Positions 52,025 through 60,799 of a stretch of DNA of 64,000 nucleotides are shown here, piece by piece. The notes under the pieces are model-generated. The model saw only the letters and a list, made by a program, of their open reading frames with translations, was not told where the DNA came from and ran no database searches. How positions within the stretch are numbered: the first letter of the stretch is position 1; each line of letters starts with the position of its first letter. Both the position numbers and the translations under genes were made by a program. Origin of the DNA: an uncultured Collinsella sp. (lineage in GTDB: Bacteria; Actinomycetota; Coriobacteriia; Coriobacteriales; Coriobacteriaceae); the NCBI GenBank assembly GCA_958415625.1, contig CATYZI010000008.1, positions 1 to 64,000 on the forward strand. Reading direction: 5' to 3'.

Positions 52025-52054
52025 ACCGCCCGTCTCATTCGTGAGGCGGGCGGT
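52025..52054 (+). terminator. UUCG-loop terminator after ppdK
   Basis: ACCGCCCGTCTCA (52025-52037) pairs with TGAGGCGGGCGGT (52042-52054) around a TTCG tetraloop with one G-U pair. The T-rich stretch follows about 10 bases later, so it may act as a transcript 3' end. Confidence 0.75.
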
Positions 52055-52099
52055 TATCATGTGCGGGTTTTGTCTTTTTGTCTGCGTAAAAAATTGTTC

Positions 52100-52127
52100 T
52101 TGCAGCAGAAACCCGCGCGTGTATACT
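52100..52127 (+). promoter_or_regulatory. Promoter of rplS
   Basis: TTGCAG (52100-52105), 16-bp spacer, TATACT (52122-52127). The leader then has a GTGCCG/CGGCAC stem (about 52150-52172) before the ribosome site, possibly an autoregulatory L19 leader; this is a guess. Confidence 0.6.
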
Positions 52128-52196
52128 CGAATACGTTTGTTCAACTACGTGCCGGCCAAGGTGGTACGGCACCTCTAGAAGAGTAAGGAATTGCAC

Positions 52197-52538
52197 ATGG
52201 ATTACATCCGCGCAATCGAGCGTCAGCAGATCCGCGAGGACATTCCTCAGGTTCGCGTCGCCGACAACGTCAAGGTTCATTACCGCATTAAGGAAGGCGA
52301 CCGCGAGCGCATCCAGGTCTTCCAGGGCGACGTCATCCGCATGGCCGGCGCCGGTGCCCGCGAGACCTTCACCGTCCGCAAGATGTCCTTCGGTGTCGGT
52401 GTTGAGCGTACCTTCCCGCTTCACAGCCCCAAGATCGCCAAGCTCGAGGTCGTTCGCCATGGTCGCGTCCGTCGCGCCAAGCTGTACTACCTCCGCGACA
52501 AGGTGGGCAAGGCTGCTCGCATCCCCGAGAAGCGCTAA
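52197..52538 (+). CDS. rplS: 50S ribosomal protein L19
   Basis: Protein of 113 aa from ATG 52197 (AAGGA 8 nt upstream; TTG 52191 is less likely). VFQGDVIRMAGAGARETFTVRKMSFGVGVERTFPLHSP and RRAKLYYLRDK are the family blocks. It is separated from the trmD-lepB operon by glyQS-ppsR-ppdK. Confidence 0.97.
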   Translation: MDYIRAIERQQIREDIPQVRVADNVKVHYRIKEGDRERIQVFQGDVIRMAGAGARETFTVRKMSFGVGVERTFPLHSPKIAKLEVVRHGRVRRAKLYYLRDKVGKAARIPEKR

Positions 52539-52572
52539 GAAGATCGCAGCGTCTGTCCACTCGTTTGGACAC

Positions 52573-52603
52573 AAGGGTCACCTTCGGGTGGCCCTTCTTT
52601 TTA
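52573..52603 (+). terminator. UUCG-loop terminator after rplS
   Basis: AAGGGTCACC (52573-52582), loop TTCG, GGTGGCCCTT (52587-52596), then CTTTTTAT. It is a close relative in sequence of the terminator after rmlA. Confidence 0.9.
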
Positions 52604-52631
52604 TCTGATTTGCATGCAAGGAGGGCCTGGT

Positions 52632-53420
52632 ATGGCCAACATGACGAGCTCGGTTTCGGCATCGCAGGTTGCCGGTGAGTTGGCGAGCGCTACGTTTGAG
52701 GAGATTCCCGCCCTCGTAGAGCATTATCGCGAGGACCCGCGCCAGCAGGTGATCAAGGCTTGTGAGCGCGCCCTCAAACGCCATGCCAAAGAGCTTGCCG
52801 AGCGCGAGCGCGTCAATGACATGTACGAGCTTATGCATGAGCTTGGCGGCGATGGGGTGGTCGTTGGTGTCGACGAGGTGGGTCGCGGATCGGTGGCCGG
52901 CCCTTTGACGGTATGCGCCGTCTGTCTTCCTATGGAGCCGCGCGTCTGGGGTATCAACGATTCCAAAAAGCTCACGCCCGCGCGCCGCGAGTTGCTCTCA
53001 GTGAAGATTGCCGAGGTGGCGACGGCGATCGGTTTTTGCCATATCGCGCCGAAGGATATCGATGAGATGGGCATGGCCCGTGCTATCCGTGCCGCCGTTG
53101 CGGGCGCCGTGGCTGATACGGGACTTGAACCCGACTGCGTCCTCATGGATGGCAACCCCTTGGGCGCCGTTCCTAACGAGCGCGATGTGGTGAAGGGCGA
53201 TGCCAAAATCGCCTGCATCGCCGCGGCGTCCATCATGGCCAAGGTCACGCGTGACGAGATGATGGTCGAGTACGACGCCGAGTACCCCGAGTACCATCTG
53301 GCCGAGTCGAAGGGCTATGCGAGCCCCGAGCACATCGAGGCCATTCGCAAACATGGACTTTGTCCGCTGCACCGCGTGAGCTTTTGCGGAAACTTTCTGC
53401 AGACTGAGCGCCTTTTCTAG
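52632..53420 (+). CDS. rnhB: Ribonuclease HII
   Basis: Protein of 262 aa from ATG 52632; AAGGAGG lies between this codon and an upstream in-frame ATG, so the shorter form is right. VVGVDEVGRGSVAGPL holds the first catalytic acids, with VLMDGNPLG and ASIMAKVTRDEMM. About 80 N-terminal helical residues precede the domain, as in Bacillus RNase HII. It removes ribonucleotides from DNA. Confidence 0.95.
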   Translation: MANMTSSVSASQVAGELASATFEEIPALVEHYREDPRQQVIKACERALKRHAKELAERERVNDMYELMHELGGDGVVVGVDEVGRGSVAGPLTVCAVCLPMEPRVWGINDSKKLTPARRELLSVKIAEVATAIGFCHIAPKDIDEMGMARAIRAAVAGAVADTGLEPDCVLMDGNPLGAVPNERDVVKGDAKIACIAAASIMAKVTRDEMMVEYDAEYPEYHLAESKGYASPEHIEAIRKHGLCPLHRVSFCGNFLQTERLF

Positions 53421-53469
53421 GTCAATTGTGGAGACAGGGACCTCTGGGGTTTTATAAACCTGCTGGTAG

Positions 53470-53511
53470 CGGGCCGTATGCAACACCATTGCTGCGTACG
53501 GCCCGTTTTTT
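53470..53511 (+). terminator. Terminator after rnhB
   Basis: A 13-bp stem, CGGGCCGTATGCA (53470-53482) with TGCGTACGGCCCG (53493-53505), one G-U, followed by six T. Confidence 0.9.
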
Positions 53512-53609
53512 GACGGCATTTGGTCAGCTTTTGGTTTGCTTCCGGTACTTACCCGCATGAAAGGTGCTCTCATCATCGGGGCAATGCAGTGTGCGGGAAA
53601 GGAGACCCC

Positions 53610-54095
53610 ATGAGTGCCGCAAGCAAAAAGAGTAAGACGCAGCAGCTCAAGGAGTGTTGGGAAAACGGCAAGCTCGACTGCGGGGCGATGACGCCCGAGT
53701 TTATCAAGGGACTCAGTCCTCGCGAGCTGGGCATGCTGGGCGAGCTGATCACCATCGACTACTTTAACGAGCGCGGCTACACCTTGCTGGAGCAGGGTTA
53801 TCGTTGCACCGAGGGCGAGGCCGACCTGGTGCTGCTCGATGAGCTCGACGATGTCGTGGTGATGGCCGAGGTCAAGACCAGACGCGTTGCGCTGGATTGC
53901 AGCACGCGGGTCTTTCCCGAGGAGGCCGTGGACGCCCAAAAGCAACGTCGCTACCGCCGCATCGCAAGTTGCTATCTCATGGAGCATTATCCGCTCAAGG
54001 CGATTCGCTTCGATGCCGTGGGCGTTACCATTCGCGGCGGGCATATCGCCGAGATCGAGCACCAGTACAACGCGTTCGATTGGCAGGTGTCGTGA
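53610..54095 (+). CDS. yraN: YraN-like endonuclease-fold protein (UPF0102)
   Basis: Protein of 161 aa from ATG 53610 (AAAGGAGA upstream; the longer frame runs back into non-coding sequence). The nuclease-fold residues are in GELITIDYFNERGYTLLEQGYRCTEGEADLVLLDELDDVVVMAEVKTR (E, D and ExK). It usually neighbours rnhB and comM, as here. Its stop overlaps the comM start (TGATG). Confidence 0.88.
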   Translation: MSAASKKSKTQQLKECWENGKLDCGAMTPEFIKGLSPRELGMLGELITIDYFNERGYTLLEQGYRCTEGEADLVLLDELDDVVVMAEVKTRRVALDCSTRVFPEEAVDAQKQRRYRRIASCYLMEHYPLKAIRFDAVGVTIRGGHIAEIEHQYNAFDWQVS

Positions 54096-55618
54096 TGGCG
54101 TTCGAGACGTTTGCCGTTCACGCGGCCTGCATCCGCGGCGTCGAGGCGATTCCCGTCACGGTCGAGGTCTCGCTTGCCGGCGGCGTTCCGGGCATCCAGA
54201 TGCTCGGCATACCGAGTATGGAGGTGATGGAGTCGCGCGGTCGTATTCGCTGCGCGATGCGCTCCGCCGGGTTCGAGATCCCGCGCTCGGGCATTACGGT
54301 CAATCTGGCGCCCGGCGATATCCGCAAGACCGGTAGCGGCTTTGATCTGCCCATCGCCATCGCGGTATTGGCGGCCGATGGGCAGATTCCCCGCGACAAC
54401 CTCGATCGTTGTCTTATCGCTGGTGAGCTTGGCTTGGACGGTACGGTGCTTCCTGTCAAGGGCGAGGTGGCGTTTCAGTTATTGGCGCGTGATTTGGGGC
54501 TGTCCTTTATCGCCGGCAGGTCAGACCAGCATGTGCCACTCGCGGGCGTGGATTGCGGATTCATCGATCATTTGTCTCAGCTTGCCCATGGCATGGGCGA
54601 TGCCGCGCGGCACTACTTGGATTCTGAAGTGCTCGAGGCGACCTTTGAGCCTGAGCTCGACTATGCCGACGTGCTGGGGCAGGAAGTCGCTAAACGCGGC
54701 ATGGCGCTTGCGGCGGCAGGAGAACTCGGCTTGCTCATGATCGGGTCTCCGGGATCGGGCAAGACGATGCTCGCACGCCGTATGACCGGCATCCTGCCCG
54801 AGCTTTCCGTTGAGGATCAGCAGGAGGCACTGTGCATCCATTCGGTTTTGGGTGAGAACATTGATGGCTTGTTGGCGGGGCACCGCCCCTTCCGCAGTCC
54901 CCACCACAGTATTTCGACCGCAGGCCTTATCGGCGGCGGGCGCCCGGTGCACCCGGGTGAGATCAGCCTTGCTCATGGCGGCGTGCTCTTTTTGGACGAG
55001 CTTGCCGAGTTTCCCACTGGCGTGCTGCAGACGCTGCGTCAGCCCATCGAGCGCGGCTACGTGAGGATCGTACGCGTCGACGGGGCTTTTACCTTCCCGT
55101 CGCGCTTTCAGCTGCTGGCTGCGAGCAATCCCTGCCCCTGCGGCTTTTTGGGCGATCGCGAGGTGCCGTGTCGCTGCTCGGCGGCGATGGTCGAGCGCTA
55201 TCGGTCTAAACTGCGCGGTCCTTTGGCCGACCGTATCGACATGATGATCGATGTGACCCGTCCCGACCCTCAAGTGATTATCGAGGGTGCGGAGGGCATG
55301 TCGTCGGCCGAGTTACGTGACTACGTTGTGCGCGGTCGCGCCTTTCGCGCTTGGCGCGAATCCCGCATGGACGATGCGGATGCCGAGGCCGAGGATGACG
55401 AGACACGGTCCATTGACGGCGTCGTTTCGACCTTTGAGCTCGATGATGCGGCGGAGAAGTGTGTGCTCGGCCTGTCGAAGCGCACGCATCTCACAGGGCG
55501 TGGCATCGTGCGCCTTGTTCGCATTGCGCGCACGATCGCAGATGTCGCCGAGAGCGAGCAGGTGACGCAGGACCACGTGCTCGAGGCGGCGATGTACCAG
55601 GGAAGGAGGGACCAATGA
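54095..55618 (+). CDS. comM: ComM-family Mg chelatase-like AAA+ ATPase (YifB)
   Basis: Protein of 507 aa. An N-terminal Lon-protease-like fold (VEVSLAGGVPGIQMLGIP) is followed by a AAA+ core with GSPGSGKTMLA, VLFLDELAEF and the zinc-type CPCGFLGDREVPCRC. In Gram-negative bacteria ComM is a branch-migration helicase in natural transformation. It is coupled to yraN and dprA by start/stop overlaps, which groups DNA-uptake functions. Confidence 0.94.
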   Translation: MAFETFAVHAACIRGVEAIPVTVEVSLAGGVPGIQMLGIPSMEVMESRGRIRCAMRSAGFEIPRSGITVNLAPGDIRKTGSGFDLPIAIAVLAADGQIPRDNLDRCLIAGELGLDGTVLPVKGEVAFQLLARDLGLSFIAGRSDQHVPLAGVDCGFIDHLSQLAHGMGDAARHYLDSEVLEATFEPELDYADVLGQEVAKRGMALAAAGELGLLMIGSPGSGKTMLARRMTGILPELSVEDQQEALCIHSVLGENIDGLLAGHRPFRSPHHSISTAGLIGGGRPVHPGEISLAHGGVLFLDELAEFPTGVLQTLRQPIERGYVRIVRVDGAFTFPSRFQLLAASNPCPCGFLGDREVPCRCSAAMVERYRSKLRGPLADRIDMMIDVTRPDPQVIIEGAEGMSSAELRDYVVRGRAFRAWRESRMDDADAEAEDDETRSIDGVVSTFELDDAAEKCVLGLSKRTHLTGRGIVRLVRIARTIADVAESEQVTQDHVLEAAMYQGRRDQ

Positions 55619-56550
55619 TGGCCGAGGGGACCTTCGAGCTGCATCCAGGTGACGCGTTGTATCCCGAGACCGTTTTGGAGCTTTCCGATGTACCCCAGAC
55701 GCTCTATGTGCGCGGCAACCCCGAAGTGCTTTCGACGCCCGCGCTCTCCATCATCGGCGCGCGCAAAGCCTCGCCGTATGGTCTTGCCGTGGCAGAGCTT
55801 GCGGCAAAGGTGGCGATCGAGGCGGGCGTGACGGTAGTTTCGGGCGGCGCGGTCGGTTGTGACCAGGCTTCGGGTTGGGCTGCGGTCAACGCTGGCGGCA
55901 AACACGTCGTGGTGCTGGGGACGGGCGCCGACGTGGTCTATCCGCGCTCGAGCGCTGGCCTCATCACGCGCACGCTCGATACGGGTGGCGCGGTCGTGTC
56001 GATCTCTCCGTGGGGCATGGGTCCGCGCAAGTTTGCCTTTCCGCGCCGCAATCGCGTGATCGCGGCCCTGTCGCAAGCCCTCTTTGTATCCGAGGCGGGT
56101 ATGCCTTCCGGGACGTTTTCTACAGCCGAGACTGCTATGGATTTGGGGCGAGAACTTCTTGCTGTGCCGGGGTCGATCCTATCGCCCGAGTCGCGTGGCA
56201 CGAATTACCTCATTGCGAACGGTGCCTGCTGCATCATCGACGAGGAATCTATCGAGATGGCTATCTCACGCATCTACGGCACCCTGCGCTACTCGCGCCC
56301 CGATGCTCCCGGCATTGCCGACCTGGATCAAACACAGCAGACCGTGATGCATGCGCTCATCGCCTCTCCGCTCAAAGTCGACGACATCGCGGCGCTCGTC
56401 TCGCTCGATGCCGTCGGCGTACTCAAACTCCTGGGTTCGCTTGAGTTCGAGGGTCTTATCGAGCGCATGATGGATGGAAGGTATGCGCCCTCCAAGTTTG
56501 CCCTTCACGCCCAGACACCCTTCGGTCACAATGGAAAACGTGTCAATTAG
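55615..56550 (+). CDS. dprA: DNA-processing protein DprA
   Basis: Protein of 311 aa; ATG 55615 (or 55618) with AAGGAGG upstream, inside the ATGA overlap with comM. The Rossmann fold shows SIIGARKASPYG, VVSGGAVGCD, FPRRNRVIAALS, PSGTFSTAETAMDLGRELLAVPG and GTNYLIANGA. It loads RecA on incoming single-stranded DNA. A C-terminal winged-helix-like part (EGLIERMMDGRYAP) follows. The usual histidine after GxD in the first block is not evident. Confidence 0.93.
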   Translation: MMAEGTFELHPGDALYPETVLELSDVPQTLYVRGNPEVLSTPALSIIGARKASPYGLAVAELAAKVAIEAGVTVVSGGAVGCDQASGWAAVNAGGKHVVVLGTGADVVYPRSSAGLITRTLDTGGAVVSISPWGMGPRKFAFPRRNRVIAALSQALFVSEAGMPSGTFSTAETAMDLGRELLAVPGSILSPESRGTNYLIANGACCIIDEESIEMAISRIYGTLRYSRPDAPGIADLDQTQQTVMHALIASPLKVDDIAALVSLDAVGVLKLLGSLEFEGLIERMMDGRYAPSKFALHAQTPFGHNGKRVN

Positions 56551-56564
56551 AAAGGTGTTTGCAG

Positions 56565-57902
56565 ATGCAGTTCGATCAGGTGACAGTTATCGGTGGCGGT
56601 CTGGCGGGTTCGGAGTGCGCGATCCAGCTGGCAGATCGCGGGTTTGCCGTAAAGCTGTGCGAGATGCGCCCCCAGGTGAGCTCCCCGGCCCACCATACCG
56701 ATCACCTGGCAGAGCTCGTCTGCTCCAATTCGTTTAAGTCGACCCGTCCGGATTCCGCGGCTGGTTTGCTGAAGGCCGAGCTTGAGCGCATGGGTTCAGT
56801 TCTGCTCGATTGCGCCCATCGCGCGGCTGTTCCCGCCGGTGGCGCCTTGGCAGTCGACCGCGTCAAGTTTTCCGAGCTTGTCGAGGCCGAAGTTGCCGCT
56901 CGTCCCAATATCGAGGTCGTGCACGGCGAGGTCACGCAGATTCCCGAGGGCCACGTGGTCATTGCCGCGGGCCCGCTGTGTTCACCTGCGCTGAGCGAAG
57001 AGGTCATGAAGCTCGTCGGTGGCGACGCCCTTGCGTTCTTCGATGCCGCGGCGCCGATCGTCGATGCCTCCACGCTCGATATGGACGTGCTGTTCTCGCA
57101 GTCGCGCTACGAGGAGCAGGGGAGCGGCGACTATCTCAACGCTCCGCTCAACAAGGAGGAGTACGAGGCCTTTATCGAGGCGCTTACCACGGCCGACCGC
57201 GTGGTGCTCAAAGACTTTGAGGGCGGCGATCTGTTCCAGGCCTGCCAGCCCGCCGAGGAAGTTGCGCGTACCGGCAAGGACGCCATTCGCTTTGGCGCCA
57301 TGAAGCCCGTCGGCCTCACCGACCCGCGTACCGGACGTCGCCCTTGGGCGGCGATTCAGCTGCGTGCCGAGAACAAGGAGAAGACCGCCTATAACCTGGT
57401 GGGCTTCCAGACCAACCTGACCTTTGGCGAGCAGAAGCGCGTCTTCCATATGGTGCCGGGCCTGGAGAACGCTGAGTTCTTCCGCTACGGTGTCATGCAC
57501 CGCAATACCTTTGTCGACGCCCCGCACGTGCTCGATGACACCTTTGCCGTGCCCGGTACCGGCGTGCGCCTGGCCGGTCAGATCACCGGCACCGAGGGGT
57601 ACATGGAAGCCGTGGCGACAGGTCTGCTCGCGGCGCTCAACACCTATGCCGAGGCTATCGGTGCCGCGGGCGTCGAGTTGCCACGTGTGGGCGCCCTGGG
57701 TGCGCTCGTGGGTTATGCGACCGATCCTGCCACCGTGGGCTATCAGCCTATGCATGTCAACTTTGGCCTGGTGCCGCCACTCGAGGATGGTAAGCGCCGC
57801 AGCAAGCGCGACCGCTACCAGGCCTATGCGGACCGTGCGCTCGAGGCCCTTGATGCCTATCTGGCCACTCGTCCTGATCTGTTTGGAGGCGACCGGTCAT
57901 AG
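56565..57902 (+). CDS. trmFO: Methylenetetrahydrofolate-tRNA-(uracil54-C5)-methyltransferase
   Basis: Protein of 445 aa from ATG 56565 (AAAGG upstream). FAD-binding VIGGGLAGSECAIQLADRG at the start, CSNSFKSTRPDSAAGLLK, and GLENAEFFRYGVMHRN are characteristic. It makes ribothymidine-54 in the T-loop with methylene-THF and FADH2, as in Firmicutes. topA, often between dprA and trmFO, is absent here. Confidence 0.96.
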   Translation: MQFDQVTVIGGGLAGSECAIQLADRGFAVKLCEMRPQVSSPAHHTDHLAELVCSNSFKSTRPDSAAGLLKAELERMGSVLLDCAHRAAVPAGGALAVDRVKFSELVEAEVAARPNIEVVHGEVTQIPEGHVVIAAGPLCSPALSEEVMKLVGGDALAFFDAAAPIVDASTLDMDVLFSQSRYEEQGSGDYLNAPLNKEEYEAFIEALTTADRVVLKDFEGGDLFQACQPAEEVARTGKDAIRFGAMKPVGLTDPRTGRRPWAAIQLRAENKEKTAYNLVGFQTNLTFGEQKRVFHMVPGLENAEFFRYGVMHRNTFVDAPHVLDDTFAVPGTGVRLAGQITGTEGYMEAVATGLLAALNTYAEAIGAAGVELPRVGALGALVGYATDPATVGYQPMHVNFGLVPPLEDGKRRSKRDRYQAYADRALEALDAYLATRPDLFGGDRS

Positions 57903-58819
57903 CCTTTGACCTGTACGACACCGTCGACTCGTTTATCGCCTATATCTCACGTGTCGAGGGACTTTCTCCCAACACGGTGACGGCCTATGGTTCGAGGCTG
58001 GAGCGCTTTGCTGCCTGGTGCGAGCGCGAGGATATAGATGCTTTCGCTGCCGACGTGCGCACCATTCGTCGCTATCTTGCCGAGCTTTCGCGTGAGCAGG
58101 TGGCTCCCCGAACGCTTGCGGCGCATCTGTCGGCTATCCGATCGCTCTATCGATGGATGGCTGCCGAGGGGGTCGTGGAGGGCGATGTGGTCTCGGCAAT
58201 TTCCTCGCCCAAGCTCCCGCGCGATCTACCCGGTGTGCTGACGACCCAACAGGTGGAGGCGCTGCTCAAGACGCCTGATACCTCAACACCCGCGGGACTG
58301 CGCGATGCGGCGATGCTCGAGCTGCTCTATGCCTCGGGCGCCCGTATCTCTGAGCTCGCAGCACTCAATGTGGAGTTCATTGCGTGGTCCGAACGCACGC
58401 TGCGCCTGTGGGGCAAGGGGAGCAAAGAACGTATCGTCCCTCTGTATCGTCGTGCGCTCGAGGCGACGCGTCTCTATATTGAGGAGGGGAGGCCGGAGTT
58501 GCTCGCTCAGGCAAAGCGTCGTGACCCCGTTACCGGGCCGCATCCGCTGCTTATATCGGCGCGCGGTAATCGCATGAGTGCCGCCATGCTCAGGCGGCGG
58601 TTTCATACGCTGGCGACGCTCGCCGGCATGCCTGCCGACATCGCCCCGCATGCGATGCGCCATACCTTTGCGACCGACTTGCTCGAGGGCGGTGCGGACC
58701 TGCGCTCGGTTCAAGAGCTGCTGGGCCATGCGAGCCTGTCCACGACGCAGATCTACACGCATCTCACACCCGATCGGCTTAAGCGGGCTGTGGCTCAAGC
58801 CCATCCCCGCGGCGAATAG
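57899..58819 (+). CDS. xerC: Tyrosine recombinase XerC
   Basis: Protein of about 306 aa. The N-terminal SAM-like domain (DSFIAYISRVEGLSPNTVTAYGSRL) is followed by the catalytic domain with ASGARISEL (Arg), HAMRHTFAT (His-x-x-Arg), GHASLSTTQIYTH (His, Tyr nucleophile). No ATG, GTG or TTG exists between the in-frame stop at 57875 and GTG 57977, which lies inside the conserved domain. ATA 57899 overlaps the trmFO stop (ATAG) and has GGAGG 9 nt upstream, so it is the likely start. XerC resolves chromosome dimers at dif. Confidence 0.88.
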   Translation: MAFDLYDTVDSFIAYISRVEGLSPNTVTAYGSRLERFAAWCEREDIDAFAADVRTIRRYLAELSREQVAPRTLAAHLSAIRSLYRWMAAEGVVEGDVVSAISSPKLPRDLPGVLTTQQVEALLKTPDTSTPAGLRDAAMLELLYASGARISELAALNVEFIAWSERTLRLWGKGSKERIVPLYRRALEATRLYIEEGRPELLAQAKRRDPVTGPHPLLISARGNRMSAAMLRRRFHTLATLAGMPADIAPHAMRHTFATDLLEGGADLRSVQELLGHASLSTTQIYTHLTPDRLKRAVAQAHPRGE

Positions 58820-58868
58820 TGGCTGGGACGTCCCGCGCCGCACTCAGGTGTGTGGTTTTGATTGCGGG

Positions 58869-58897
58869 TTGGCAGGAAGAAGCATTCCTGCTATCAT
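58869..58897 (+). promoter_or_regulatory. Promoter of rpsB-tsf
   Basis: TTGGCA (58869-58874), 17-bp spacer, TATCAT (58892-58897). The following leader of about 135 bases contains inverted stretches (CGCGCGG and CCGCGCGG near 58938 and 59008) and AGGAGG before rpsB; it may include S2 autoregulation, which I cannot confirm. Confidence 0.75.
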
Positions 58898-59038
58898 TCA
58901 TCGGGTTGCTTCACGGCAACATGTTTTTATCACACACGCGCGGCTACTTCATACCGTGGTGCCCGGGCTTTGGTAGCACATGTCCGGGTTGGTTTTGGAG
59001 GATGACCCCGCGCGGAGGCAAACCACAGGAGGTTTAAC

Positions 59039-59767
59039 ATGGCTACCAAGATTAATATCCGCACCCTGCTCGAGGCCGGTTGCCACTTCGGTCACCAGAC
59101 CCGTCGCTGGAACCCCAAGATGAAGCCGTTCATCTTCGGTGAGCGCAACGGCATCTACATCCTCGACCTTAAGCAGACCATCCTCGACGCCGACCAGGCC
59201 TACACTTTCGTCAAGAACGTCGCCAAGGGTGGCAATGTGCTGTTCGTCGGCACCAAGAAGCAGGCTCAGGAGGCCGTCAAGAACGCCGCTGAGCGCGCCA
59301 ACATGCCTTATATCAACCAGCGTTGGCTCGGCGGTATGCTGACCAACTTCGTCACCATCCGCTCCCGTATCAACCGCATGGAGGAGCTCGAGGCCATGGT
59401 CGAGGACGGTCGCATGGCAGTGCTCCCCAAGAAGGAGCAGGCTGTTCTCGGCAAGGAGCTCACCAAGCTCCAGACCAACCTCGGTGGTGCCCGCGACATG
59501 AAGGGTCTGCCCCAGGCTCTCTTCGTCATCGACACCAAGCGCGAGGAGAACGCCATCAAGGAGGCTCAGCGCCTGAACATCCCCGTCGTCGCTCTGATCG
59601 ACACCAACTCCGATCCCGACGAGGTCGAGTACGGCATCCCCTGCAACGATGACGCTATCTCTGCTGTCACCCTTATGTGCGAGCTCATGGCTGACGCCTG
59701 CCTCGCTGGCTCCGGCAAGGAGCAGGTCTCCGAGGCCGAGATGGCCGCTGAGCCCAAGGCCGAGTAA
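59039..59767 (+). CDS. rpsB: 30S ribosomal protein S2
   Basis: Protein of 242 aa. LLEAGCHFGHQTRRWNPKMKPFIFGERNGIYILDL and PYINQRWLGGMLTNF are the S2 signatures; AGGAGG 6 nt upstream. Partner gene tsf follows in the same transcript. Confidence 0.98.
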   Translation: MATKINIRTLLEAGCHFGHQTRRWNPKMKPFIFGERNGIYILDLKQTILDADQAYTFVKNVAKGGNVLFVGTKKQAQEAVKNAAERANMPYINQRWLGGMLTNFVTIRSRINRMEELEAMVEDGRMAVLPKKEQAVLGKELTKLQTNLGGARDMKGLPQALFVIDTKREENAIKEAQRLNIPVVALIDTNSDPDEVEYGIPCNDDAISAVTLMCELMADACLAGSGKEQVSEAEMAAEPKAE

Positions 59768-59812
59768 ATCAGTCTTAGTTAATTCTTTTTCATCTCTTTG
59801 AAAGGAACCACA

Positions 59813-60682
59813 ATGGCCCAGATTACCGCCGCTATGGTCAAGCAGCTCCGCGAGATGACCGACTCCCCGATGATGGAGTGCAAGAAGGCTCTCGTCGAGG
59901 CTGACGGCGACATGGACGCCGCTGTCGACGTTCTGCGTAAGAACGGCCTTGCCAAGGCTGCCAAGAAGGCTGGCCGTGAGACCAACGAGGGCGCTGTCGC
60001 CGCGTACGTCTCCGAGGATGGCAAGACCGGCGCTCTGCTCGAGCTCTCCTGCGAGACCGACTTCGTTGGCTCCAACGCCAAGTTCACCGGCTTTGCTTCC
60101 AAGGTCGCTGAGGTTGTCGCTACCACCGAGCCTGCTGACGTCGACGCTCTGCTCGAGAAGCCGATGGGCGAGGAGACCGTTTCCTCCGAGCTCACCGAGA
60201 TGATTCACATCATGGGCGAGAACATGAAGATCTCCCGCTTCGCTGCCCGCAAGGCCGAGAACGGCGCGCTCGCTTCTTACATCCACATGGGTGGTAAGAT
60301 CGGCGTCCTCGTCGAGTTCGCCTTCGAGAAGGCCGAGACCGCTCAGGCTGAGTCCTTCAAGACCTTCGCTCACGACGTTGCCCTTCAGGTTGCCGCCGTC
60401 GCACCGATTTGCGCCACCCGCGATCAGGTTCCGGCCGAGACCGTCGAGCACGAGAAGCAGATCTACATGGCCCAGGCTGCCGAGTCCGGCAAGCCCGAGG
60501 CTATCCAGGAGAAGATGGCTGTTGGTCGTCTGGAGAAGTTCTACAAGCAGTCCGTGCTCACCGAGCAGGAGTTCATCAAGGACAGCTCCCTCACCATCAA
60601 GAAGTACGCTGAGCAGGTCTCCAAGGAGCTCGGCGACACCATTACCGTCGTTGCCTTTGACCGTCTGGTCCGTGGCGAGTAA
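59813..60682 (+). CDS. tsf: Elongation factor Ts
   Basis: Protein of 289 aa from ATG 59813 (AAAGGA upstream). The N-terminal UBA-like domain has LREMTDSPMMECKKALVEADGD, and GALLELSCETDFV is the dimerisation-domain motif. It recycles EF-Tu by nucleotide exchange. Confidence 0.98.
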   Translation: MAQITAAMVKQLREMTDSPMMECKKALVEADGDMDAAVDVLRKNGLAKAAKKAGRETNEGAVAAYVSEDGKTGALLELSCETDFVGSNAKFTGFASKVAEVVATTEPADVDALLEKPMGEETVSSELTEMIHIMGENMKISRFAARKAENGALASYIHMGGKIGVLVEFAFEKAETAQAESFKTFAHDVALQVAAVAPICATRDQVPAETVEHEKQIYMAQAAESGKPEAIQEKMAVGRLEKFYKQSVLTEQEFIKDSSLTIKKYAEQVSKELGDTITVVAFDRLVRGE

Positions 60683-60705
60683 ATAAGCTCTTGTAGCTGG
60701 TAATG

Positions 60706-60740
60706 AGCAGGCTGTGGGTTTTACTCACAGCCTGCTTTTT
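60706..60740 (+). terminator. Terminator after tsf
   Basis: AGCAGGCTGTG (60706-60716) pairs with CACAGCCTGCT (60726-60736), then T5. It separates rpsB-tsf from pyrH-frr. Confidence 0.92.
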
Positions 60741-60799
60741 CATGGCTCTTATCAGAGCCTTTGATATCATATTGAGAGTCTAATTAAAGGAGGATCGCT

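Noticed and set aside
58819..59037. 72-codon frame between xerC and rpsB
   Set aside because: It spans the rpsB promoter and ribosome site, has no own start signals and no family resemblance.
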